Shown: positions 15,993 to 28,572, counted from the stretch's first letter. The stretch is 64,000 nt of DNA from Siphonodentalium dalli (GCA_032622095.1 CP136067.1:60768893-60832892), one strand, 5' to 3'. The notes: generated from the sequence alone by a model not told the origin. Numbers and translations are program-made.

Positions 15993-17507
15993 TTAGTTAT
16001 CGAAGAACAATACAACTGAGCCAGACACAGATAATTTAATCCTAAGACATAAGAACTATTTTAGATCATGTCAGAAAAACTTACCGAACCCTGTGGCAGT
16101 GGTATCTCAGCGGAGCGATGGAAGATAACTCTGCCTGGAGTTTGGCGACGCGGTTGATATGTGAATGTCTGTGACGGCAAACTATATATATAGCGCCCGA
16201 ATGCGCCCGATTAACAGAACGCGAGACCTGGGGGAAAAGATAAAAAAACAGAGGGCTAACCGGCCCATTCTATAGCCATCAACTATCAAAATATTGCCGC
16301 TATCAAAGTCTCTTACAAGCCTTTTAGTTGAAAACATTTAAGACGGGGTATGAATCCTGAATACGGGCTATTATATCCCGCGTATATCTAGCGCCTAAAA
16401 ATAAAGCCTGAATCCCGCGTACCAAAACCGGTGGGGGGGGGGGGGTGGATCCCTCTTTGGTATACAGTAAATAATTCCATCGTTTTTCTGGTCACGCTGA
16501 GAAATTTGCCTTTTTCAATTGCCGACAATCCTGAAAAGCTTGCGGAGAAAAAAATTACACGATACTTTATTTATTAATGAAACCTATTACGCTTTACCAC
16601 CCAACAAATTGTGACTTCCCGTATATCATTTATCAACATAATCGCCTGGAAAACATTTAAATAATTAACAACTCATCGCCATTGGAATTATGATAATGGG
16701 GATATTATCACGCGGAGATGCCTCAGAATCAGATTTAGATTTTTCCGCGTATGGACGTCGCGCGCCGCTGATCAAACGGTCGTTTCTGTCGTCTGCGCCA
16801 TGGCGGGTGGATACAGATCGTGAATACGGAATCACTGGTGAATATCGGGGCAATTAATGGCGCTATTCAAAGCCGACAAACGGTCGACTGCCCACTGTGC
16901 AGCTTTAAGGTTGTCGATAATCAAGAATCACTACCTTATACTCGTATTCGCACAGCACTGTTTTCGTTCAGTTTTAAATTTGCGCGCTTTGAATTCGAAA
17001 AGACCCTTACAAGTGCCCCAATTAAAATCTCCAAAATATCCCAGGAACAGTCTTGCATTGGATGGTGATTGATAATACTTTCGAATCTTACTCGCTCATG
17101 CAGGTTGATTTAAGGATCAGCAGCAGTTTTGCCAAAATTTCCTGATATTTCCAAAAATTATACTATTTTCAAAATTTGGCTGGAATTTCTTTTTGGAATT
17201 TGTACAAAGTTTTTTGTGAAACAATATATTTAAGAACCATCAAGTATTTGGAAAATATAACTCCCATTTACTATAATTTTATAACATGAACAATATGTCA
17301 AATTTTGCTGTTTTCCGGTACCAAGAACTTCTGTAAGATAGATCTTTTTCAAAAGTGCAGTTAACATATCCATGGTAACATATCCGACGGTCATGAGAGG
17401 AGACTCATTTTTTCTTGATTCAAGAGATTTCATAAGTTTTTCTTTGGAAAGACAACCACCCATATATACCTTTTTATCATTGAGAAATTTTCTAAATTAG
17501 TTAAAAA
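15993..17507. other. Unassigned sequence with G-run and non-repetitive block
   Basis: A 13-G run lies at 16433-16445. From about 16640 to 17070 the sequence is less AT-rich than its surroundings and has no relatives that I can find in the window. Three short frames run through it without a recognisable domain. It is a possible but unproven conserved non-coding block. Confidence 0.35.
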
Positions 17508-17600
17508 TCATTGGCGCCAGCAGCTATCTTGGATTTCGCATTTGAAGCCATCGGCACCCACATTTATTGGAGAGATGTTTGAAATCAAACAATTTCATCT
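17508..17600 (-). repeat. Small remnant of the hairpin-ended repeat family
   Basis: Contains GCCAGCAGCTATCTTGGATT, then CATTTGAAGCCATCGGCA and CATTTATTGGAGAGATG. This is the minus-orientation order of modules seen at 4700-4760 and, inverted, at 40680-40760. Confidence 0.6.
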
Positions 17601-18284
17601 AAACCGTACAATACCTTCACTGAAATGTTTTGACTGTTTTATTCTGTACCATGCTACTGACTACATTATAAGCATACAAATATAGCTATAGCTATATACA
17701 GTGTCATTGATACTTTAATTATGTGTACATGCACATTGTATGATACACATACTCCCGAAGTCGGGTTCAACCAATCTTGAGTAAACAACATACCCACATA
17801 TAAAATTATATCCTTATGAATCTGAGTGTATGTTTACAATGACTGGGGATCAATCGCCCGTCGCTCGTCCGTCCGTCCATGTGTCCACCAGTCCTTTCGT
17901 AGACATATGCTATATCCGACTCGATAACTCGAGTAATTTTTTATCTTACCGTGTTCATATTTATGTGCTGGTTTATGATGACACATTCCTTACTTGTATA
18001 TATATTTTGGCATCGATCGGTTGATCAGTTTAGAAAATATTGATCCCTCCAAGCCATCCCATATACATGTTATATCCAATGCAATAGCTCGAAAAAGTTT
18101 TCCTCCGAGCCTGCTGAAATTTTAGGTTTCCAGTGACACACAACTCACCTGTATAGTTTTTTGTATCTTTTCATTGATCTGCTTAGAAAAAAGTAACCCT
18201 TCCCACACATGATATCCGATCCAAAAATGAATATGCTTTTCATCTGATGTCCATCAATACATGACATCAACACCAGACAACGCA
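17601..18284. other. Unassigned sequence
   Basis: No gene or repeat recognised. A TCGTCCGTCCGTCCATGTGTCC stretch near 17865 is a very short (CGTC)n tract. Confidence 0.4.
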
Positions 18285-18640
18285 TAAATGATTGCTTTGT
18301 TCATTAAAGTGAAATTCTTGTCAAACTACGTTGCACTAACGAAAATAGACACACAAAAACACAGAGAGGCAAATTGGGTGACTATATTTTCCGTTGCCAG
18401 CCCAGAGCGCAACACTGTCGCAATAACTGTCGTATACGGGTGTGAAGCGTCTCAGCCAACGATGTAAAAGTATGCATTTTGCAACTTCATTTAAGGATTT
18501 TTATTTGTTAAAAAGGCATGAAGCTCTAGTTTAGTCTACGACTCGTTGCGAGTCAAATTTATCAAACTCGTTTCATAAAATATTACATCCCAACATAACT
18601 TGTCGGAGATCCTCTCTATATTGTGTCAACAAGGCAGAAC
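18285..18640 (+). repeat. Dispersed repeat, copy 1 (second copy at 35.95-36.35 kb)
   Basis: Matches 35955-36350 in the same orientation. Shared words include AGGCAA-TTGGG, GACTATATTTT, CTGTCGTATACGG, TCTCAGCCAACGATGTAAA, TTTGTTAAAAAGGCAT, AAGCTCTAGT and CAAACTCGTTTCATAAAAT. No coding capacity; family unknown. Confidence 0.7.
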
Positions 18641-18799
18641 ATATTAAATTAATCTTTCCACTTTGAACCAAATTTATGAATGAACACTCTACTCATAAAC
18701 ACCTATTGAATATTCGTCGATAATTAGAGGTGATGTCCTGTTTTGAAAGTCCCTCAAATGCACGGGCTTTAAAGATGCATAATCCGATTTAACGCCCAT

Positions 18800-19085
18800 A
18801 AATAATTATTTCTTTAGCTTCGGTGTAAAACATATTCGATTCGAGTCGAGGAACCCACCCATCAAAAGTCAGAGTGATCAGATATGAAGATGAAGATGGA
18901 TAACTCTAAAATCAAGTGGCTTTGGGTGTTAGATATTTGACAATACGTCCAAATGTCGTTGAACAAAATGTTGATAAATAACACGTTTTGGGCAATTGTA
19001 TACTATAGTTGACTGTGCATGATTAGCATTATTCTTGTGCAATTAATCGAATATGATAACTGAAGCGGCTTTTAAAAGAAAATTG
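18800..19085 (+). mobile_element. TTAA-type MITE, degraded copy
   Basis: Carries the internal signature of the family best preserved at 50599-51068: GATTCGAGTCGAGGAACCCA, AGAGTGATCAGATAT, GGATAACTCTAAAATCAAGT, then GAACAAAATGTTGATAA and a GTTGTCGTTGTTGG end. Both terminal inverted repeats are missing or too eroded to read. Confidence 0.65.
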
Positions 19086-19764
19086 TTGTCGTTGTTGGAA
19101 TGTGATGACAAATCAATAAATTAATAAATTAATGATGAGCATTAAACTAGTGTTTAGATGATGATGCATGGGACATATGTATATCGATATATTTTGGCTG
19201 CTTTAGTAAACACGGGCAAAACTTTAACCTATTAATTTGAACATGGGCAATATTATTTTACATAAGTTACTGCCCAGATAGATACAATTGAATTATTGGT
19301 CACTGACTTATTGCATGGTTTCTGAGACCAGTCACAAGCATTTTATGAGCTATTATTTTGTGTAGATCAGTTGATCAATATTGACCCTAGACTAGATTAT
19401 ATTATTGGTATTATATAGAACAAGGCCAACATGAGACAAATACTACACACACTAGTAGGTATATATGTATACAATAATTTACTACAATATTCATATAATA
19501 ATAATATAATATATTGTATTTAATACATATGTTATATGAACAATTCAAGGAAAAGAAAAAAGGCTTAGACTCTGAAAATGATATATGTGGGAATATATCA
19601 ACTATCATATGATTTATGATCTCAGTGGATGAGATTAAATTTTGAGGCAGTGGTCTGTGAAAGAAAAAAAATACTCACGTGCCATGGAACCATCAGCGAT
19701 AGTGCAAAAACGATCTTTTAATAAGATATTTAATTCCATTGCGTTCCCTGGTAGCTTTCGGCAC
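19086..19764. other. Unassigned AT-rich sequence
   Basis: No recognisable gene or repeat. Confidence 0.4.
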
Positions 19765-20950
19765 ATGTGCAGTGCGCAGACCCCTGGATAAAATACTAAA
19801 ATATCAACACATATTGACAATACCAATGACAAGGTTCAAACGATCGATTTTGGCTAAAACAACACTATCAAAACTCCATTGAAATCATAAATCTGTTATC
19901 TCAGCCAAAATATCATTAAGTGTGTCTTATTGGCAATGTAATTCCCTTTTATTTGACATATAACTCGGCGAAATTGAACTAAGCGAACGCTTCGGAAATT
20001 ATCGAAATCTATATATACCGAGGAAATCGAGTCCTCATCTTCCCTGTCCGCCCAGATGCATTTGACCTAGTTATAAAATCAATATTTTAGAGCAATAATT
20101 TGTCCCGATCGTGTGCTTAAACAAGATTACATCATCTATAAATGCTCATATATGTTCCGCCAGTCATTCCGAAGCCACTCATACCTTTTTTATTTCACCC
20201 GATATGCTCGAGTGAAATATGCTCGATTTATTCAACTTTATTCATCAAACGAATTCCAAAAAAAAAAAGACCAGTCCGCGACTGGCAGTAAAATTTGAGT
20301 AGCTTGCTGATTAATTGATACTAATCCAAAGTAAAGTTTACAAATGTTGGGTTGAAAAAGTGTGTCGAAGAAACATTTGAATTATTAATTTGCTCTGTAT
20401 CAAGGGGTTTATCTTATTTTAACACTGAAGTGAATGTGAAAGTATCGTTAAATAATTGGAATTTTCTTTGATACAATATTAAAATTCTGGGATTTTCACA
20501 CGACCTTGACCCGTGCATTCTTGATTTACTTTCGCTTTCAAAATTTATTGCTATTCGCAGACAGGTCTTGTTTTTGGAATTCGCTTGACGAATAAATTTG
20601 AAATAATTGGACACAAACACATTCGGTAAAATAACAAATGTATTCGTGGCTTCTGAATGACTTGCGGAACATATATGAACAATTATAGGTTATATAATCG
20701 CCTTTAAGTACACGTTCGCGACAAATTATTTCTCGAAATTATTGATTTTTTAACTGGGTCAAAGATTTCTTCGGTTTATTTCGATAGTTTCCGATGTGAT
20801 ATCTCGACTTCACTTCGTTAGATTTCGCCGATTTATATGTCAAATGAAAGGCAATTTGATTGCCAATAAGACACACTTAAGACCTTTCAAACCTTGTCAC
20901 TGTATAGTCTATAATGGTGTTATTTTAGTATTTCCCCCAGAAGCCTGTTT
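19765..20950. mobile_element. Large foldback element
   Basis: The left arm (about 19765-20300) and right arm (about 20500-20950) are reverse complements over several hundred bases. Pairs include AAGTGTGTCTTATTGGCAAT at 19918 with its complement near 20860-20880, ATATGTTCCGCCAGTCATTC near 20148 with the complement near 20650-20670, and CGAATTCCAAAAA near 20250 with its complement near 20575. The arms have diverged by many substitutions and small indels, including a ~75-base insertion on the left. The ~200-base loop (20300-20500) has no gene. This is a non-autonomous foldback transposon or an old inverted duplication. Confidence 0.75.
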
Positions 20951-21113
20951 TGCAGTGAGCAAAGTTTATAACTTCGGAGCACAATGTACATAATAATATT
21001 TAAAATATGAGTTAAATTAAATAAAAGCCTGCTTGAGTACGATACTTACTCGGAGCGATAATATATAACGTGTGTCTATATGGGAGTAATGTCTTATATA
21101 ACAGTACTTGGCC
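20951..21113. other. Spacer
   Basis: Nothing recognised. Confidence 0.4.
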
Positions 21114-21335
21114 ACATGTGTACACACTACCACCATGTGTACACACTACCACCATGTGTACACACTACCACCAGTGTACCACAATGTGCACACACTACCA
21201 CCATGTGTACACACTACCACCATGTGTACACACTACCACCATGTGTACACACTACTACCATGTGTACACACTACCACCATGTGTACACACTACCACCATG
21301 TGTACACACTACCACCATGTGTACACACTACCACC
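21114..21335. repeat. 19-bp minisatellite
   Basis: About twelve near-identical copies of the unit ACACTACCACCATGTGTAC, with one variant copy around 21170-21185 (CAGTGTACCACAATGTGC). The unit contains the palindrome TGTGTACACA. Because 19 is not a multiple of 3 and no unit contains a plus-strand stop in any register, all three plus frames stay open and give the same His/Thr/Cys/Pro repeat. There is no other sign of coding. Confidence 0.97.
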
Positions 21336-21939
21336 GTATGTTGTATTGAATAAATTCTATTAAAACAAGATTTATTTATAATGCAAATGGATTTTCTTCC
21401 TTTTTTCCTAGTTTCATACGACATTTCCAATGTTTGAAACTGTGGATACCCTTGGATTTTTTAATAATTATCTAAAGTCTACCATATCACTCACCGGGAG
21501 CCATTTAACATGTTCAAATTCAATAAATTATATACGTGTCATGCTGCCAAGTTTCATTGAGTTATATCACATTAGGTAACATGTGTATACGTGGTGATTT
21601 TCTTAAACATATTAGCTCCGACAACTACATGCACCTCTCGTTCTATTACTCCGCGCTAGCACTCGTGTCGTATCGACAAAACCTTTAGCAAACTTGTGTC
21701 GTTTTGGGTAGCATATATATGATATTTCCCGGGTTAAGTGTGAAGTACATGCAAGCTCCCTCATTATTGCCTTTGCAGAATAAAAATTGATGACAATACC
21801 GCTTGTGGTGATCGGTCGAACTAAATTCCAATGAGCCCTGTTTATACTTCGTGCTTCCGACAGTAGTATGAGAACATTTATAAAGTCGATGTGTCGCGCA
21901 GTCAGGACACCAATTACTTACAATACTTGTGGTCGAACA
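21336..21939. other. Unassigned sequence
   Basis: No recognisable gene or repeat. Confidence 0.4.
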
Positions 21940-22165
21940 CGTCGAATTACAGAACGACTCTCCTTAATAAGGGGATCGTTTACTATATATAAAGGATTTT
22001 CGTCTGTTATCATTTCCCCCTAACTCCATAATTGGCTGGCTATTATGAGCGAATTAGAATTAAGGAGGGGCAATGAGGCGAGAGCAAGCGTGCCGTTTAA
22101 CGATCGTAAACTTCAAACAGGCAATTATATTTCAATTATCGCTCGGCGGGAATAATTTCCCATCA
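21940..22165. promoter_or_regulatory. Candidate conserved non-coding element
   Basis: Non-repetitive within the window, with closely spaced homeodomain-type cores: CATAATTGG at 22027, TATTATG at 22041, GAATTAG and GAATTAAGG at 22051-22062, GCAATTATA at 22121 and TCAATTATCG at 22132. It lies about 20 kb 3' of Gbx. Density of ATTA words alone is weak evidence in AT-rich DNA, so this is a candidate only. Confidence 0.25.
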
Positions 22166-24174
22166 GTTTGAAAGTTCTGAAAGTTGTGAGACATCTAGTT
22201 CGGACCAGCTGTATGAACGTGAGATCTTTGATATTGTCACAAATTATATGACACCTTTCTATCAGACGCACTGTTCCACAATGATGAGTTCGTCATTCCC
22301 CGCGTGTTGGGGCTGCCGAAACTGCTAATGTGTGGCTGTGATAGCATGCATACACTTAATTATGAAATATGCAACACATAAATATATCTGGAGGAGTGAC
22401 TACGTGTACGTGTACGTGTCTACTATATAGTTTATATAGGCTCATGATCATGTTATTGGTGAACACAATCTAACATCAGATCTTGATATAATTGTTATGT
22501 AGTGATTGATTTTTTTCCTGATCAGGTGATCTGGCTCGTGGTCAAATTCGGGCCATTTTGTAATCCAAGATGACCGAATTTCTGTTTTTTGGAAATTCAT
22601 CAGTTATATACTACAACTCGCTCGATGCGACATCATTTTTGATTCTCTATATATAGACTAGAATTGGGATATAACTCTTATACACATGCTATTTGGTTCA
22701 TATAGAAAACACATATGAGGGCAATGATTTGTAAAGAAAAAAGCAGTATTTGAGAATTGTGTCCATATATACACACATGGAGGAAAGGCTAATCAGTTAA
22801 ATATATGGTTAGGTTCTTTGGTCTTGGGGACACGCACAATGTCAATTTTTGGTTCATATGTCATTGCCTGTATGCCCATGATAATCGATAAACAATTTAT
22901 CGTAGTAGTACCTAACACATAATTTTGTGTGAATTTCTGTGATTTTAAAAAGATATCAAGAAACGGTAAAATGTTAGACTTTTTCTGCATTATTCAGATA
23001 TATTTGAAATTGTCACTTTATTCGTTCCTGACAACCATATGAACAATTTAGATAGAATATCTTTACATCGTTTCTAAACCATTATTACCAAGAAGAACAT
23101 GAACAAAATTGAACGGATTTGTTCTTATTTTCATTATCAATAATCCTCCATATTCCGCATGTAGAAACCAATATTTGTAAGCAATCTACTGTAACAACTT
23201 TCAGCCAATGTTCATGTTTATTCACAACGACAACAACTCTAAAATATACAGACAACCTAGATACAGGGCGATGATTTTTCCACCATTAACTTATTTGCAG
23301 AAGCATCGATCTACATTATTATCTTGTTATTAAAACAAAAATAAACATTATCTGTAACACTTTGCATAATTGTTCAGGCAAATTCCGTAATCAGTTAAAT
23401 TTTAACACGCTGAGAAGGGAATATTATTTTAGTCGATATATATACGATACTATGGTAGCAATCAGAGGAATGTTGAAAGCAATCAGACAAAGTGGGTGAA
23501 TGAGAAGATCACCCAAACTTTTCGACCATCCCGGGCGCTTCGCGCCTAACTACTGAATGAAGGAAAATATCACTCGAAGCTGAAGGAAAAGTTCACTCGA
23601 TCTTTCCAACAACAAAAAACAAACATCAACGGTTACCATGATGTATAAATATTACAACTTGACAGGAGGTTTCGCTTTGCCAGAAATCACGTTATTGTGA
23701 ATTAAATATTTTATATATAGAATGCTGCGAATATACCAGCCTGTTCTCTCAAAAAGCAGCACATTATCTTCTTGTAATATAACTTATTTTAGGTAGATAA
23801 TCGGCTTAGAATTGCCTCATATTGAGTCGATAATCTGCTGAAAATTAATGCATTTTAGTCACATTATCGACTCATAATGTGGCGTTTCTAAGCAGATTGT
23901 GTGCGGACAATGACACCAATAAGCCAACTCACGACTTTTCGGGTGAACGCTCTTTAACATGTGTTTTCACTGTGGCCCGCGCCAAAACAACGAAATGACG
24001 GATATGAGTCCATTATCTGTTATTTCAGAATTAAATAATCACATTATGTACGTATTTCACATTCTAAGTCGATTATGTGCGTATTTGCGCGAGGACATGT
24101 TGAATATACGCTTTCTCATGCAGTTTATACACACGTTGTATCATGTACATTGCAAACAATTGCTTTATCGCCCA
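22166..24174. other. Unassigned sequence
   Basis: About 2 kb with no gene recognised. Around 23790-23990 there are repeated GTCGATAAT/TTATCGACTC words and a block TTTTCACTGTGGCCCGCGCC that resembles TTTTCACTGTGTCCGCGCC near 36833, suggesting a small dispersed repeat. Confidence 0.35.
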
Positions 24175-24625
24175 TTTATAGGGTACGTTCATACACTGGC
24201 AAGTTTACACGGTATGGTTTGCAGGCATTTTGTCTTAGAAAACGATATCTGGTGCCATAATATGAACGGAAACAAGCACATGAAGTGAATCTGTGCCACA
24301 GCTAACTATATATATATACGTGCGAAGTAAAATCTCTGTAGTTCCACTAGTAACGTTGCTACCGGAATTTGCCCGTAAATATCATGCAATTATCTCGCAA
24401 GAATAAATCATATATACATGCAGGTATTTGAAGGCAAATTCCAGTAGCACTGTTACAAGTGGAACTAGATAAATGTTACTTCTCATGTCTTTCGCTTTGG
24501 TAAAGATGCATGTTATGTGCATGTTTCCGTTCATATTCTGGCACCATGTGGTTTTCTATGACGAAATGCCCACAAAGACATAACGTACAAACTTGGCAGC
24601 GTATGAACGTACCATTAAGAAGAGA
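24175..24625. repeat. ~190-bp-arm hairpin (foldback)
   Basis: The left arm (about 24175-24375) and right arm (about 24428-24625) are reverse complements with moderate divergence. GGTACGTTCATACACTGGCA (24180) pairs with TGCCAAG-type sequence near 24590-24610, TAATATGAACGGAAACA (24258) pairs with TGTTTCCGTTCATATT (24522), and GCTACCGGAATTTGCC (24358) pairs with GGCAAATTCCAGTAGC (24433). The loop is about 50 bases. No coding sequence; MITE-like. Confidence 0.75.
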
Positions 24626-24913
24626 AGACAAATCTGTTTACTGTGCTTGTGTTTCTGGTCTTGGGAACATACAGACATATGACAAAATGTTAGATGCCTC
24701 CAGCGTTCATCTCCTTTTCGTGAAGGCAGATGAAATATGACCCAACAGGTGGCAACTCCTGTAATGTTGAGGCGTGTTGTCATTTATTAATATAGGGGCT
24801 ATATATGGGTAATACAGTGATGAACACAGGAATCTCTGAGGTGCAAGATGTCACGTTTGGCTATCTGTGAGAGATAACCCAATTCAGCGACAACATTCCG
24901 CTTCCATAAGAAA
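24626..24913. other. Spacer
   Basis: No recognisable feature. Confidence 0.4.
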
Positions 24914-24914
24914 A

Positions 24915-24946
<32 letters not shown>

Positions 24947-25035
24947 CCTATCTCTCTCGCGCTCCCTATCTCTCTATATATCTCTCTATCGCGCTCTCTC
25001 TATCTCTCTATCGCTCTCGTTCTCTCTCTTCTTCC
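24914..25035. repeat. Interrupted (CT)n microsatellite
   Basis: CT dinucleotide repeats broken by TATC and GCG interruptions. A plus-strand open frame through it has a Ser-Leu run and is an artefact. Confidence 0.95.
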
Positions 25036-27194
25036 TCCTTTCCATACCATCCCTTTTATCCCCTATTCGTTCTCTTCCTACCCTGCCCCTTCTCTTCTAT
25101 CACATATCTCTCCCTACTGTATGGGTCTGCAAAGTCCACGTTATTAAAGGTATTCTTTGTATTTTTGGTTGTTTCGCCTTGATAAAGTTAATGGAACAGA
25201 AGACGTCACAATCGTTCCCAACATCCTTATGTCCCGTTGTTCATTTGTGCTTGTCACAGATAAAGAATCCATCGAAAAAATCATCACCAATTCATCTCAG
25301 CAGGATGGCCACTAAAGGCCGCCCGAAAATCAATGAGAACAATTGCAGTGTTTTAGTGGGAAATAATGAAATCGGCTTTCGGAAATTATTAAGCTATTAG
25401 ATAACCACATGAAAGCCGTCGTGATGGATGGCACCCCGTGGGTCAATTATTCTCACCCTCCTACCGATCCAGATGTTTTTCTATAATTATTTTAAGATGA
25501 GGTTTTGAGTAATATCATTACCAAACCACCGGAGCTATTTGCGTAACAGTGACGATATCGTTTCTCAGTTAGCGACAGCTGAAACTCTATCGCCCTGTCG
25601 GCTCCTTTCGAGTTTGGGAGTCAAAAATTCAAACAATAACATGGAAATCAGATCCATCACAAAGTCAATTAAGATGTTTGTATGGACATCTAAAATACGA
25701 TTGCTCGTGAATAATTGGTCAGTCGTGATGAAGATTTACAACTCATTGTTGTGGCGATTTCTTCATTTTGGGATCGGCATTGGTGCGAGTAATTTGTTTT
25801 AATGATTGAATTCTTTGGTCAAGACACTTGTCCGTATCATAAGACAATTTTATGTTTACCAACGATTCCTCTTGAAAATTAGTGTTCGATCCGAATATTC
25901 GAATATTCGACATACGACTATTGCTTTGGCTTTCGGTCGTAATTGAACCTCGGGTTCTGCCTAATTCTCGACACTGCATGAAGTATACGACCACGGATAT
26001 TTATTTTCGTTGCTTGGGCGGCAGGGCTGTGTCTGTGGTTATAGTATTTTGGCGGTTTCGCCCAAACATAAAAGTCGCACAACATATCTATGTAGAGTTC
26101 CGGCTAGTGTCGTCTAATGAATAGAGCTATACATGTAGGAAGTAAACTAGAAAATGTTGAAACTTTAAAAAATCCTGGTATTACATGTTGCTTCACATTG
26201 GCATTGATGTTGCATATCGGTCGGTGGGATACACGGTCATGTATATATAGGATCTCTTGGAAGTTCTTATGAAAAGATGGCTTCAAGCATAAGAAATCGA
26301 ACATTTGGGATCATTTTACTCCGGACAAACAGAACAACAAAGTCAAATGCAATGCCACTCCCGATCATGTTCGGAAGTATTGTGGCACAACTACTAATCT
26401 ATGGAACTTCATGAAAAGTAAGCATGAGACCATACTCGGACGGAACTGAGTTATCTCAATAGAGTGTAACAAGTAAAGAGTGTCACAATTCAGTATAACC
26501 TTCACTCGGAACACTATAGACATTTAATTGTGTTGTGTTACGGCTTTAAAATAGCAAATTCAATTCGTTGCTGAGTTGTTTATTAACAAACGAGGTATGT
26601 TCTGCTCTTGCACATTTTCGTATTTATTTCCCGAACATTCGAATATTATTCGAATATAATATTCGCTCGTTGAGTTGGCCGAATATTCGAATGTCAAAAT
26701 TGGCCGAATACCGAACAGTGTTGAAAATGAGTGGCTAATGATTGATATAATACCATGCACTTGGTAGCCTATTTCTGTTCGGAAGCGTATAGACATACGG
26801 TCAGTCTATAATCAGAATACGAGGTGAATACGTTGATAAGTATATATATACATATATACTATTCAATCTCTTTGTATTGTGTATAGTTGACGGAGTCTTG
26901 AGAAGAAAAACAAACAACAACAGTGCATTTGCCTCAGGCGGACGTGCATGCATGCCATTGGGTGGCTGTATCAGCCATATAGTTATAAATTCGAATGGTA
27001 TATATAGTGAGTGTCTGCTGTCTGCATGGTGGATCTGATAATATAAGGCCTGTTGTAGTTTGCAGCACTGTCAAAATACTGTTACCATACCACTCCTATA
27101 TATCGATATCATTAAAATATATTCCTCTCTAGCCGGCACACTCGCCACTTGGCCGGGAGAGCTGCCTCTGTGACTAAACAACGATTTCTTGTAT
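25036..27194. other. Unassigned sequence with short inverted TTCGAATATTCG-type words
   Basis: No gene recognised. CGAATATTCGAATATTCG at about 25893 and related inverted words at 26635-26695 suggest an old inverted pair about 0.75 kb apart, too eroded to delimit. At 26937-27010 a GGCGGACGTGCATG ... AAATTCGAATGGTATA block recurs at 31394-31460, so it is a small dispersed repeat. Confidence 0.4.
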
Positions 27195-28572
27195 GGGGTT
27201 CGTGAAGTTGGATCGAAGTTCGAAATTCGGTTGAGATCCGCGTGAAGTTAGATTGAAGTTCGAAATTCGAAATTCAGATTGAAATTCAAACTCTATTTTT
27301 GTTTATTTGCCTCAAGTTTAAAAAAAAAATAAAAAAATTTGTATAGAAGTTATTTACACTATATACAATGATGTCATACAAATATTTATGCGATCAAACA
27401 CATAATATGATAATTATAGTGACACCATAGGTGGGGCGGTGGGGGTTCTTGTACACTCACCATTCACTCTCCTTGCACACCATACAGTATATCGATCAGT
27501 ATTTTTAAATAACAAAAAGAAAAACAAATATCTACGATTGTCAAAATCATATATAGTAACATATCGGTCTTTGTACACATATATAATTAAAACTAAAACA
27601 TGTGTTGGATTGGTAGCTGGTTCCAGTTTCTTGTATTGAGGGTATCTGGGTTTTGTATCATAATTGTTTTGATTGCCTTATTTAGTATGGGTTTAACACT
27701 TTTGTCAATGTTCCCCATTCCTCTTGAAATTTCAACAGCCTATCGCCTCTCAAAGCATTGATCTTTTCTATATGAGATCGGGTTACTAATTCGTTCAAGA
27801 ACGCTTTCAAAGATAATTCAATGGGGTCGAATTTTTTTTTATAAATATAGTACTTTAATATAATTAAAATCATGTTTTTTTATATTGGCGTTCTTTTCCG
27901 ACGAAACGCCGAATAATATGTTACATTTTGTAAGTTGAATATCTGGTATGTTGGTGTTCATCCAGTGTTGGACTGTTTTTAAGAAGCGTGATACTATAGG
28001 ACAGTCAAAGAAGATATGGGATATTGATTCTATCATTTGACATCTATTGCAGTCACTATCGTTAGTAATTTTCATCTTTTGGAGTAATTGTTTTGTCGCT
28101 AAAATTCTGGTATTTATGCGGAACTGGAACCATCGCAACCTGGTGTCAGAAAGTGATTTAAACGGAACAGTGAATATATGTGTCCATGGTACTTTAATAT
28201 TGGTATATCCAAGTTCTAATCCCCTCTAAGCCTCAAGTTCTTTGTTGTTATCTAATTCGTGCTCCCCTTCTCGAATTTTAGGTAAAAGTGATTTTATTCA
28301 CTTTTTTTCTGAGATACTGCTGGAAAATTTCGCGTTCAATATTGAGGTAAGGATGGTGCTGAAGGGAAGTGGCGCTGATTATGGTTGGATCGAGCTGAAA
28401 CTTGGTATTTTTGATACTTTCCTTAATAGAATCCAACACACTAACGCTCAGCTTCGAGAAGTTACTCGACCTATAGATTTGAATTTCAATCTGAATTTAG
28501 AACTTCGAACTTCAATCTAACTTCACGCGAATGTCCACCGAATTTCGAACTTCGATCCAACTTCACGAACCC
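27195..28572. mobile_element. ~1.38-kb element with ~100-bp TIRs enclosing a LINE fragment
   Basis: The left end (27195-27297) and right end (28473-28572) are reverse complements at roughly 90% identity by eye. Each starts GGGTTCGTGAAGTTGGATCG from the outside and contains two tandem copies of a ~30-base subunit with GTGAAGTT and GAAGTTCGAAATTCG. Between them lies a minus-strand LINE fragment. No transposase is seen. Simple reading: a non-autonomous TIR element into which a LINE inserted, or which captured one. No clear target duplication is visible. Confidence 0.7.
27682..28290 (-). pseudogene. LINE ORF2 C-terminal fragment (zf-RVT type)
   Basis: On the minus strand the frame from about 28225 reads PWTHIFTVPF, then LRWFQFRINTRILATKQ, then C-x2-C-x8-H-x4-C (CNRCQ ... 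HIFFDC) and a helical tail. This is the LRWFQ-R-N-RIL-T / zf-RVT pattern found at the C-terminus of L1- and Tx1-like LINE proteins. A stop interrupts upstream sequence near 28225 and a frameshift lies near 27850. The endonuclease and RT domains are missing. It sits between the inverted repeats at 27195 and 28572. Confidence 0.8.

Noticed and set aside
21070-21363. CRISPR-like appearance and three overlapping open frames
   Set aside because: The repeats are directly tandem with no spacers and the unit is 19 bp; it is a minisatellite in a eukaryotic genome.
24867-25400. 177-residue plus-strand open frame
   Set aside because: Half of it is a (CT)n microsatellite giving Ser/Leu runs; the remainder has no domain.
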